Of a DNA stretch of 64,000 nt, positions 39,061 through 50,864 are shown in pieces. The position numbers and the translations under genes are program-made. The DNA is from Atopsyche davidsoni. Lineage: Eukaryota > Arthropoda > Insecta > Trichoptera > Hydrobiosidae. The notes beneath the pieces were generated by a model that saw only the letters and a program-made list of their open reading frames with translations, was not told the DNA's origin and did not search any database. The DNA lies in the NCBI GenBank assembly GCA_022113835.1, contig JAILWY010000014.1, positions 8,123,501 to 8,187,500 of the forward strand, given 5' to 3'. Numbering within the stretch: the stretch's first letter is position 1; every line of letters starts with the position of its first letter.

Positions 39061-42000
39061 AAATCAAATAATTTATTGAATATCACTTGAATTATTGTTT
39101 TAGTTATAATTAAGGCTTGATCTTCAATAATGATAGCGACCAACCACATTTCAAGTGGAATGCTTCCTTACTACCAGTCTCTCGTTCAAGCGAAACATTT
39201 ATTGATAAATACTAAGCGTATTCTTAAATATAAACGTAATTAAAAGTAACCATTTTGTCAAAAATAAATATGCATTAAACTCGTTTATAATATAATACCA
39301 ACTCTATTTGCAACTTATTTAAATATTTTTAATCATATTTCCTTGTAAAATAGCAAGCGTTTTTGTTTTTCATTAAACACAGGCAATTTTAATATTCTTT
39401 TATATTTAGTCGAAAAGCCAAATTGAATTGAATAAAATACACAAAAAAACTTGACTCAATCTGTCCCCAGTTAGGTTAAAAAAGCTATCTGTGTTGGGGG
39501 TAGGCACATACATTTGACTGGGGAGAAGAGGGAGGTTTGGCCGCTTGAATAGGAAATTGAGAATAAATGAGTGGAAGGATTTTAATGAAACATTTTAAAA
39601 AATAGAGGATTTATCTTCAACTTTCAAGGAGCGAACAAATAAATAATAGGGGGTGCCCACCCCGGGGTTAAATCAAACTGAGTATTCCGCATATTGAAGC
39701 ATTATGAAATTTTATCGTTCGGTTTTGATTGCGTGACTTATCAAGTTTTTTTATGATGAGTAAATTACCACGGATAAATTACCAATTTTTACTTTAAATG
39801 AGCAATTTTTATTCTTGGAATTACAAAAACTATGTAATTCGTAATTTTATAAATAAATAAAAAAAATAGGTATTATTTTTCAAAATATGACAAATATTTC
39901 CAAGATTACAAATATTTTTATATAAAATATTGCAGTAGAATGTGATTGTATCTGACAGTCTATTATACACTGTAATATGAATATTATATTATATTAATGG
40001 TTTTAATATTAACATGATTTTATTATATATTTTATTGATATATACGTTATGCTTTTATTTTATTATATGTAGGTACATAAATTATCATCTAAATCAATTT
40101 CAAGTAGGAATTCTTGCCCCCACGAATTGTTCAGGTTTCCTACACACGCCCGTTTCGGCGAAATCTTCCCGCGGGGCTACGGAAATGCCCGACCGTCTTC
40201 GGAAACGTTCGAGAGAAAAACGGTTCTCCTTCATCTTAATGCTTTTACTTGAATGAGAGAGCATATATGAAACCCGAAGGAAATTCTATAAAAAACTATT
40301 TACATGGCGTTATTTTTCTATATATATCGAACATAGTGCGCATATGCGCATTAAATTGTAAAATTTTGTAAAAAGTAAACTACCTACATGTTTATTTATG
40401 AATAAGGCATTATTACATATTTCAACAATTGATAATTTTTACCGAAAAAATTTACGTTAGAAAAAATGTTTTTGTAATTTTTACTATTGTTTAACATATT
40501 GAATTTTTGAAGTTAATTTCAGTGGATTAATCATTTTCAATATCTGGCGTCGGCAAACTTTATCCGGTCTCCGCCATTATGGCTAAACAGTGAAACACGA
40601 AGTTGCGCAATGGTCATCAAATATTCAGCGCAAAAAAAAAACACTTCATAAAAAACAGGGGTGGGGGTCCAGGGAGGCAGAGGGGAGGAGAACCCCTGCC
40701 CGTGTGCGGCGCTATTTTTTCAGATATTTCATTTATTATTGTTATTATGTTTGAAAAATTATGAAAGCCGTTCAGCGGCCCACCCCGTTTTTTCCCACCC
40801 GACTACACCCATGGGCACCCACCCTCACCCGCGCACGTCGCACACGTATTGCTCTACAGTATACGTACTTTTTACGTATGAGTGCGGGTTGTCTCTTCTC
40901 GTGTGTATCTGTAATGTCCATGTGTGGGTAAATTCATTCAACGGATAAAAAATAATCAGATTTTTCAGCGTTCATTTATAAGCGCAGGGGCGTAGTCCGG
41001 AATTGCTTTTAATGTATACTTTTTTGCATCCTTTGTCATTTCGTTTCAAATTGTTAACTGAGTAGAAATACGATATAAAGGACAGGTTCCCTATCAAAGT
41101 CCAGAAAAATAATTGTGTTATCCAACTTCAGAACATTTCAATTCGAATTACATGCGCGGACAGTGCATTTCAGTACCTTCTACAAATTACTCTCCACTTT
41201 TTAAGTCGTGTTTAAACTTTTACACTTAGGGAATTATACAAATTCTTGTCTTATGTTTATCTGAAAATGATATTCAATTTTATAAAATCTCAAATAATTT
41301 TACAGAAGTATAATATAAAATAAATATATTGTTTAACGTAACATTTTCATAAAGTGTTATTTATATATTTAATATTTAGAATATTCAACTCATTCATTGG
41401 GTTTGTATATTTTTTCATATTTAATTTTGTTTTTATGAATATCAAACCATTATTTATTCAAGATTCATTATACTTATCTCGTATTCCAATTTTCTGTAAG
41501 AAACATGGGATCTTTGGACTTATGTTTTTGTATTATTTTAATAAATAAAATGTAATTGGGAAACTCCATGTTGCTTTAGTCAAAATAAAAGGGTTCTTGC
41601 AACGAAAATAAACTTTATTTTAAACGTTAAATTAATTTTATAAATTGAGAAAGATTTTCAGTCCTAAATTACTTTGTAGTATGTAATGTAATAAGTTGAA
41701 CATTTAACATTTCAAATGAATTATATAATAATATTTTATTTATTATTATATTATATTTTTAAGTTTGTTTATAATGAGGCATTAAAACAATATCTCCTAA
41801 TCCATCCATCAACCATTTATTTAATCCAATCAATCAATCAAGAAAAATGGGGAAATTCTCGCGTGCGGATCTCTGCAGAGAGTAAAGTCGGGCGAGTACC
41901 ATTCCAGACACAAAAAACCTCCTATTAATTACACTGAAAAAAATGAGTCGCCGCGGGCACCGGCGCCTGACACGTCCGCGATAATTTTATCCAGGATCTC

Positions 42001-42111
42001 ATTTACAATGAAATGTGTCCGATGGCAGCTGCAATAAAAAAAGGAGGAGCACCGCACCACTCGCCACGGGCGTCTGCAATAACTCTCGCGTGTAAACAAT
42101 GCTTTTGACAG

Positions 42112-42175
42112 TTATTTTGTGGAAAATACCTACATTTCTGGAGTAGCAGTTTACTGCTACTTATCCACAAAATAA
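42112..42175. repeat. nested hairpin
   Basis: Outer arms ttattttgtgga (42112-42123) and tccacaaaataa (42164-42175) are exact complements. Inside them, gtagcagt (42143-42150) and actgctac (42153-42160) form a second exact pairing. The two stems are separated by an asymmetric 19-base left side. The function is unknown, and this is not a typical microRNA precursor shape. Confidence 0.6.
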
Positions 42176-42666
42176 AATGCACTCGTATTTTTTTACGTAA
42201 TTTAAAATATCTATAAATATACCCCTTACACAACGGTGATGATCAATTATGTTATTTAGTCAGGTGAGTGGTGTCGTATCTTACACGTATAATATACTAT
42301 ACCAATTTCATGCCTTCAGAGTTTATGTCACTACTCCTAAAATATACGCAATGTTAATAACAAATAAAGCGTACAAAACACGTGGTATACAGAAAATCAT
42401 CAGCAATTTCATTCGATTATGATAACTAATTTACGTCTATTAAATCTCTGTAGCGTTCAAAGGACAAGACAGAGACAGTTTTTTTAAAAATAAATACGAT
42501 TAATTGGAGATGTATTTGCGTTCTAATAAGTAGAGGTAATAGTGTGCTTATACTTGAGCAGCTCTTCAATGCAGCGTTTAAATAATAAATAAATATTTTT
42601 TAAAATAGAAGGTGCTTTTTTGTAGCAGGAAGCTGGGTATTTTAACTTGGTTCGTTTCACTTGCAG

Positions 42667-42726
42667 TATTTAGATGGCCAGTCGGGCACCGTCCTCGGTG
42701 AAACGGCGATCTGTTACATTGCATAA
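42667..42726 (+). CDS. possible terminal exon (candidate 1)
   Basis: A good acceptor (cttggttcgtttcacttgcag, AG at 42665-42666) is followed, in the phase 0 that exon B requires, by 19 codons and TAA (42724-42726). The peptide is YLDGQSGTVLGETAICYIA, and most codons in its first half end in C or G. An AATAAA lies at 43116-43121. A run of 20 open codons is not rare by chance and there is no second line of evidence. It competes with the candidate at 43268, and the true next exon may be outside the window. Confidence 0.22.
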   Translation, partial: YLDGQSGTVLGETAICYIA

Positions 42727-43267
42727 TACATAAGAGGGGCGCGCACACGTCACGCGGATGTACTCTTGTTCAAATTTCGTCAGAGAGGTAAAAAAAAACG
42801 CGGCGCCCTACCCAGCCTTGCAAATTATAAACTACTGCGCGCGAGACCGACTTCCGGTCGATACTTTTTCAGGCAGATATGGCAGCGATCGTTTTTCAGG
42901 CAAGTGTTAGAGCGTCATATGCCCGGAGGCTTCGTAGATATCGAAGCCTTCAGAGTCCGCCCCCTCCGCTCGCGCGGCGCACCTATTTTGATAGCTTCTG
43001 GAATTCTTTGATGTCTATTCGATTGGCGTTTTTAACGTGCTGCAGATTTGTTTTATTTATATCGGTTGGTTGTGCTAAGTGAACGCTTATGAGTATTGTA
43101 TATTAATTATTATAAAATAAATATTTTTATCACGTTTTATCAATGAAAGATCAAACAGCCTATATAATATTATAATTAATAATAATTGTATAATACTCTT
43201 TTTCCAAACGTGTGTAGATTACAACATCCTCTGTTACTCAATAAATTGATTTTGTGTTGTCTTTCAG

Positions 43268-43333
43268 TTTTTCGATGAGGATCTCTGGTACGATCACAGC
43301 ACTGAAGAAAAATTTCTAAAATTATACAATTAG
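43268..43333 (+). CDS. possible terminal exon (candidate 2)
   Basis: A good acceptor (ttttgtgttgtctttcag, AG at 43266-43267) is followed in phase 0 by 21 codons and TAG. The peptide is acidic and aromatic (FFDEDLWYDHSTEEKFLKLY then N). The other two phases close within 16 codons. An AATAAA-type signal follows at about 43427-43432. Its codons are less GC-ending than in exons A and B. It is kept only as a candidate. Confidence 0.2.
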   Translation, partial: FFDEDLWYDHSTEEKFLKLYN

Positions 43334-46300
43334 CTTTTATATGAATTGAACTTGTCTCATTTTTAGAATTTATTGTTTTTTTTTGGATGAATTACCACAT
43401 AAACTATACATATATATATTAATGTTAATAAAATTACGTGAAGTTTCCATTTAATCAAATGACATTGGTTGAATATTCATTGATCAATGGATTTCAACCC
43501 TAATACCGCAAATTTAGCACAACTTCAACTTGGTTATTTTTCTAATTGAAAAATATTTATTTTTATATTTGTATCATACACGTTCATCGAGAAATAATTA
43601 ATTAATTCATAGAAAATGCAAACATTACCATGATCCTTCCTACTCGCATGTCGTCGTTTCAACCCCGACTGTTTCTGCTCGGCGACCGTCGGCATATTTA
43701 ATTTATTTTTTTTGCATTCGACATTGCTAACAAAATACCTTCACAGGGGCAGCGTTATTAATGATCCCCCTCCCCCGTTATTGTCTCGTAGGGGGAATGA
43801 TTAATCTGGTCTCGCGTTTTGTATTTTGAACATTTTTTTCAAACATTTACGATTATAACAACATTTGAAATTAGCACGGAGCTGTAGCGGCATTATGACA
43901 AGTGCTCTGATGCTACCTTTACCGCCTGCGAGGGCGACGATAAAATGGATTCCTGTTTTTACAGATGAGTGACAATTTTTCATGTTTCTAATAGAATCCA
44001 CAAATTGTATTTCGTTCTTAGTGAGACGTACATCCTATGCATACATATTAATTCCTATGTACTCTAAACCTTTGTGCATACAACAGAAAATATCAGTTGA
44101 AAAATTTCATTTAGTGCCATGGTCATATTTTTGAAATACCTATCTAGTTTATTGACAAAAATATATCACATTATTTGTCATAAATGAATTTCTTCACGGG
44201 TTTTTTTTAAATTTAACATAAATATCACACTTTATTTTTTAAATATGTTATTTTTTCTATATATTTTTTAAAAAATCTCAAAAATCCTCGACCATTCATG
44301 TGAATGCTTTAACAACATCCTAGCATTTAAAAAAAAATTATCAATAAATCGTTAGCATTTTTATTGTATTTTATGAGTCGGCTTGTTGGCTGAGTGGTTA
44401 CTACCGTGTTGACTTCGGATCGATGGTTCGTCGGTTCTATCAGAGATGAACACATTTTTACATACAAATGATTGAAACGTTTTCCAGAACTTGTTTTATT
44501 ATAAAAGTGGTGATCTCACTGTTAAAACATTATTATCAATTTGCTAACAATAATTGCAAACAAAGTATTTGTTCAATTGTAAATTTATCATAAAATATAT
44601 AAAATTGATAAAATATTTCAGCTGGTTTTATATATATACATATGAACATTTACTACTGAAATTTAAATTATTTTAATAAGTCAATTAAGTTGTAAGTATT
44701 AAAATTATCTCATGCTAACTACGGAGTATACTTCCAACCATTGTTAGAATATGTGAGTACAAGGAATACAATCACAGGCTACCGTTACTGACCTTCAATG
44801 GAAATGTGCAAACGATTTCCTGTGTCATTTTTATTTTATACTTGCAAATAACAACACAGCGATATTGAATTTTCTAATATTTTACTTATTTATTTTACGT
44901 ATTTTTACTTTGAACGTGAGAACTATATTATAATATAAATGGTGTTATATGTGTTTCAAAACATTAAGAATAAATAAGTTATGTAATCTATATTTACTAT
45001 CTGTATAGTTTTTTTAGTAGGTATTCGTCCTTTGCTTGTCTTTTATGATAGTTCAACAAACCTTTTAGTTCTGACTAAGAACTTTTTTATTCTGCTGCGA
45101 ATGCGAAATCTTTTGTAATTTTAACGATAAAAATCTACACGGTCGTTACAACACGGCAGTATTTTTTCAACGAATCGTTCAAAAAGCAAAATTTTAAGTA
45201 AAATACTTATTTTTAATATTAATTATTAAAGTAATCGATTCACATATGAAACGCCAAAATATTTTAAAGACACGCTGACCAAATCTCCATCCAATTGAAC
45301 TGCAGCGGCTATGTAATTGAGCTAGAATTTTAATCGTTACATGTAACCAATGTAGCTTGCTTTTTTTTTAAATTTCAGTTTTGCCCTTTCATTTAAAAAA
45401 ATGTAAATGTGATTTTTCTGTTTGTGTGAGTGAAGAGGAATGATTCTTCAAATCTGAATAATATATAGTACAAGTATGGCTGAACTGAATGCATTTAACA
45501 CGTGTGCAGTCCGTGGACGTGTAATTGTAATGCAAGATTCGTGCGGGTGTGGATCTGCGCTCTGGTGTATGAAGCACTCGTTTTCGAGTAATAAAAAAAA
45601 ATTGAATCGAGCCATTAGAATAGGCGTCATTAAAAAAACTGTTTATTATAGCGAATTAAAATGCAGAGTCACGTAATTCATAATAAAACGAACATGCACC
45701 GGACCGTTACAAATGGACTCATTTAAAGGATTCGCTTTTAAAAAATTACATTTATTACGTATGTAAATGTAAATTCTGATATTGAATATTAATTCGCATT
45801 GTGTCTTGCTTTTTCCGTATCTTTTGTTCCCTGCCATTGAGTATGGAGAGTGTAGGCAATTTGGTGAATCCCATTTGAATTTTTAATATCTCATTTGAGT
45901 ATCGCGGAAGACTGCCGGATGATTCTATCGCCGCATGTAATCGGAGAGATTATTGCTAGAAAGTACAACTGAATTTCAATTAAAATTGGTAAATTATTGT
46001 GAAATGATACAAGTGAGATTGTTCGAAGATATTAAAATCGTTTTGCCAAGAAAATGTGTGTTACAGATAATTACTTCATTGTATGTGAAATATTTTTTTT
46101 AAAAGCACACAATACGTTTCAAGTAAACAATACAATAAAGATTTTACAACATGATAATAATTAACAACTCAATATAAATAAAACAATAATTACCAGCAAG
46201 CGCTTATATTCCTAACATTTTTCTATTTCGTGTAACCATGTTAAATTTGGTATCTGCACAAGTTCAATTTCCATTGAAATGATTCATCTATAAGCAGTTA

Positions 46301-49300
46301 ATCTGATTGTATTATTTTTTTTATAATTTAATTGTTCTGCCTACCCTTTCCCCCCAAAATGGCGGTCGGCCTCTCACCCCTCTCCGTTCCGGTCTTTTTA
46401 ATTTCCCGTTCCATCGGATATTTTTATATTCATATTATTACATTGCGCAGCCTGTTGTGGTGTTTTACCAACACCATCGCAGATGTGCACACATCCAAGT
46501 ATTCGCCGCATGTGATTATACCATCATAATGACACTAAAATCATTATCTCCATGGCTGTATTTTCGGGTATTGAAAGTGTGTAGTACCTAATTTTTCAAT
46601 AATATTCAGTTGAAAATTGGTGTTGATAAAATTTAATTAAAGTTCAAAATAAAATATGTTTTGCTAAATAGTTATAAATTTGATGATAATACCGTTTATA
46701 TAATAATTGGTTTTATATGTAATGAGGAGTTGATATAATCTTACGGACCACCGGAGAAATATGAGCTTTAGAATAGATCATGATTGCGGAACCAATTCTC
46801 AAAATCTACGACATAAGTTTGTCAACTGTAACACTGAAAAATATCCAAAATAATACTTTTTTTGTTTACTCCAAGGTTTTCTAACTATGCTATTTACATG
46901 TCACACTTGAGATAAAGCGTTATTTACAAAACATGTATTCAATAAATTTAATATTTTAGGAAATATAGTAAAATAATCAAAGAGTTCTAATAAGTTAAAT
47001 GTGTTTTCAAGATTGCAACGAAGTGTCTTTTATTTATTGGGTATGCATCCGCAAAACCCTGAATCTGGGGTTTTCTACTAAGGGAGATTCGTAGAATCCG
47101 CCGACTGATGCCTAACGAGTCCACTGAAAAGGCGAGCCTGAAGCTTCACTAAACGTATTTAATGCGCCTGAATATTTTATTCTGATCTGATGATTCTGAA
47201 GAATCCTGGGCCTTGTAAAATTATTAAAATCAAAAATTACCTATTATAGTTAAGTCAAGTATATGACATAAAATTAAACTTATTGGAATACATAAAAGTA
47301 ACATTTCCTTTATTAAGTCTTATTTAATCCTTTTATTGAATCAGATACAAAATTTCTTTTATTAAGATTAATGAACATAAATTATTATTTAGATCAACTT
47401 TTTACTTTTAAAACTGTTCAGTTAAATCAAAAAGTAGAAAAATACCGTTTTGGTATATTATGAAAATATTATTCAAGCATAAAATTATATTCCCAATAGT
47501 GTTTTATACCATATTTAAATTCCGATGTGCAGCGGTTTTGATGAATTGGAAAGGCACCGTAGGAACGCACGCCGCGAACCAAGAAAACCATTAAAACGTT
47601 ATTATTTCTGTACATTTAACTGCAAATGACGCAACGTTGGATGAAAATACTCCATGCTTAGCCAATGGCGTCGGCAACTCAAGTGTGAATCTCTAAGTAA
47701 TAGTAAATGCTGTTAATATTTTTAAGTGTCTGGCCGCGTTAGGTTTCATTGGTTTTCCAGCGTTTCGGGTCTAAGTGGAGAATTTTCTTTAAAATGAGCG
47801 TAATGCCAGCCCTGAAATATGCTACGAAGCCTCGACTAAGAAAAATGTATAATTAAAAATAGTCAACAGAGCCCAAAACCTTTTGATAATTTTTTGAGTA
47901 ATATAATCCAAAGAAAGGTGTTGCATTCGAGACGCATGATTTTCTTAAAAACACAAGGAATATAATTGTATATTTCTCTGTCGTGAACTTACATATATAG
48001 TTCGCTTAGATTTAGATACAATATTTTGAATAATTTTAAATCGTAAATAATAAATTGCAATATAAATTAAACACATTTAATAACTGCAATTGGTTTGCAG
48101 AGTGTAGATTGCCGATTAATTGATGTGGCATTTTATGTCGTGTATTCGTGTTTAAAGGAATGTTATTTTCTTAGTTTTTGTAATCTCTATCTAATGACGA
48201 TTAAATTAAAAATTAAAAAACTAATTATAAAACATGTTTTATGCCATTTTATATGCTTCCTCTTTGCCGTGCAACCTATCTGCAATGTGAACGTCAGCGA
48301 AATATTTTTGTCACAAAATTAAAATAGGGAGTACATTTCACATCATTTGAGTTTAGTTTCTTGCTTTTTAACTGGCTTTTTTGCCCGTCAATAGTCAAAC
48401 GGCTCGGACAACCGAGTCAAGGTTTTTGAAACCCCCGGCCGAATTTTCCTGCAATCGAGTAGATTCGTCCATAACCCCGCGTGTTTGTTTAGGGCGGCTG
48501 TAGTGATGGTCCCCCTTTGTCCTGCTTTTGGTCCTTTTTGCAATCGGCTTCCGTTTTTTTGCCGACGGCGCCGCGCGGCCCATGGACGATGCGCGGCTCG
48601 CGGACCGATTTCCGGAAATTAAATCCAAATCTTATATATTTATTTGCCATTGTTAATGTTGAGTTAAATTTAAAAATATTTATCACGTTGTAAGATAATT
48701 GAGTACTTATTACATTTTTTGTTAAGTGGTTGCGTTGACTTGAGAACGTTAAAAAATTTAAATTAAATTTAAAGCTTATTTATTTTCTTTTTGTTAATTT
48801 ATAATAGTTGTAAGGGCTATGCTTACAATTGGCTAAGGTGATGCGTACACGGATTTCTTTATTTTTATTATTGAGCAGATAAAAATATATGTGAAAAACC
48901 CTTTTTTGAGTTTAAGAAAACATTTAGTTGGATCAAAAATAGTTGTTGTTGTGGTTAATTTTGGGGAAACTTTGTTTTAAGAAACCATATTTTTTTTTAA
49001 GTGTATTTTTGTAGACAATTCTGATAAAATAAATATGTGCATTGACAAGAAATTCTCTAATACTCATCCTATAAAAAATACACATCTACAATCATCGATG
49101 CTCAATACATTATTTATTATAAATTAAAACAAATAACACACACACACTTAAAGTTTGTGCCACGATTATCAACCAGCAAAAGCACGGAATTCCATTTTAA
49201 TATTTTCAATACAATACTTTAGTGACTTCGCCATATGTAAATTCAATCTTACCAAATTGAGTCTGAAGCTTTGATGTCAAGAGATTGTGAATGTGAAAAA

Positions 49301-49365
49301 TGTATCACAGCATCATGGATATTGTACTATTGGCGGGTGTCCTCACGTTGCAATACGGTTCGGGC
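43334..49365. other. noncoding DNA
   Basis: No supportable exon on either strand. Contains a SINE-like head (44378-44460), a GC-richer patch with short inverted repeats at 47040-47200 and a GC-rich block at 48390-48620. The remainder is AT-rich without recognisable content. Confidence 0.6.
44378..44460 (+). repeat. tRNA-derived SINE-like fragment
   Basis: An A box, TGGCTGAGTGGTTA (44387-44400), is followed about 17 bases later by a degenerate B box (GATCGATGG, 44418-44426). The start, GGCTTGTTGGCTGAGTGG, closely matches the fragment at 58984 (GGCTTGTTTGCTCAGTGG), so both probably belong to one SINE family. Confidence 0.55.
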
Positions 49366-49445
49366 GTTGCTACAGCTTTCCAAAACCGGTCACCAATAAG
49401 ATGAACATGTGGAAGAATCGCTGAAACGTATTGTGTTTGAAAAGT
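49366..49445 (+). repeat. interspersed repeat R, copy 2
   Basis: Contains agctttccaaaaccggtcac, atgaacatgtggaagaatcg and gtgtttgaaaagtatta in the same order as the copy at 22858-22995. Confidence 0.5.
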
Positions 49446-49479
49446 ATTAAGAAGATATAAGTAGTATTTCAATCAAGGG

Positions 49480-49960
49480 GGTAAGTGCGGGGGGCGAGTC
49501 CTCCTCGGGCAGGAGCGGGGTGGGCCCGCGGCACACAAAGCCGGCGTCATTGTCGATCGGCCCTTTGAAGCGATTCTGATCTTTGCGGGCCGCGGGCCGT
49601 GCATATGCGCCCCGGGGCGGGCGGCGCGCCAGCTCGGGTGGCATTCCCCTGCGCCCGCCCCGCCGATTCTTTTATATTTTTTAGCGATACCGGATGGATT
49701 ATGCGCGCGGGCGTGTGCGTGCGGCGCCTGTGTGGGTGCAGTGCTTCCGTCTATGAGGATTGATCGGTCAAACGCCCTGATTGTATCATTGCGAATCGCG
49801 TAACGATAGAAAAAGAAAAAAAAAATGCGACGCTTTCGCGTATTGATTTTGTGTGCTCCTCGCTTATAGATGGCGGCTAAACAGAAACAAACTCGGCGCA
49901 GCATCGGCCGATACAATCGCGGAAGCGCGAAAAAATAAATATCATTCAACAATGTCAGGA
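49480..49960. promoter_or_regulatory. GC-rich block, candidate cis-regulatory element
   Basis: The longest open frame of the window (minus strand, 49473-50033) runs through this block. It is rejected as a gene: it has poly-Phe from a T-rich stretch, no known motif and no splice context. What remains is a strongly GC-rich island in AT-rich DNA of unknown role. Confidence 0.3.
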
Positions 49961-50819
49961 GTGCAAAATCGCACTGCCGATGAATTTCTTGACACCCGAA
50001 ATAACTTGATTTTTTTTCAAAAATAATGAACATTTAAGTCCCTATCTTAACTATTCTTTATTTTTGCACATATTGTTATACCGAACGGTTGGGTGTAAAG
50101 ATAATCAGAAATCAACAATGCATCTTCAGAACTGCATCGAATGCAACTCGCAAGTAGTTTTCAGACAATACTCATATGTCTTCAATAATAATTGATTTCT
50201 TTTTATCCTTGTGTAAATAACAACAGCAAGAACTACTATTGTAAAAACGTTAATCTGATCATTTAAAAATTAAAATTGTATTTTAACTTTATCACCAAAA
50301 TAGATAAGAATTGTTTTCGTTTTGTGGAATAAAATAATATAACAGTGTTATAGAATAAAATAACTATGTTTCTGTTAAGAATTCATTTTCATACTTCATG
50401 AAAACGCGTTTATTAGAACGGAAATAATGTGCTGATTTTTATATTTTTTGCAATAATCAACGTTAATTGTTTACTGGCTGGTTAATTGTTAATGTATAAG
50501 GTCTTACTGTTATTTCGATATTTTTGCAAATATATATTTTTAATTAATATAGAAATTTGAATAATTGAATTTTTTGAAATTTGAATCATTGATAGTATAT
50601 GTAGCAAAAGCTCTTGTGTCTGAAAATAAACGCTATTTTCAGGCAGTGCAATCGTCATTAGATCGACAAGTTTAGGAAGCGCGGCGCGGACTGCGCGGGC
50701 CGCTGGTGTGAGTGCGTGCAACCCCACACAGATGCAGCGGCCGCATGTGTGCGTGTTGTCGATGCAGTTTTTTTAATTTTTTTTCGTTCGCTGAAATAAT
50801 GGGAACAAATGCGGAAAAA

Positions 50820-50864
50820 CGTCCCCCCGCCCCCCCCGCCGGGGGTCGGGGTGGGGCGGGAGGG
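50820..50864 (+). other. C-run/G-run pair with G-quadruplex potential
   Basis: The plus strand at 50841-50864 carries five G runs of 3-5 separated by loops of only one or two bases (gggggtcggggtggggcggg and onward). Just upstream is a C-rich run (50822-50839) that could pair with it as a hairpin. The element lies in a GC-rich block at 50680-50880. Confidence 0.7.

Larger units (their letters stand above)
34833..42666. other. noncoding DNA (intron or intergenic)
   Basis: No supportable exon. It holds a SINE-like head (35503-35600), GC-rich blocks at about 35030-35310, 36780-36950, 38630-39060, 40110-40230, 40560-40960 and 41850-42080, and a nested hairpin (42112-42175). The block at 37310-37520 has a distinct mixed composition that may be a degraded mobile element. 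Confidence 0.55.

Noticed and set aside
49473..50033. 186-residue open frame on the minus strand, the longest in the window
   Set aside because: It mixes a poly-Phe run with low-complexity Ala/Pro/Arg sequence, has no domain or splice context, and follows from a stop-poor GC-rich island.
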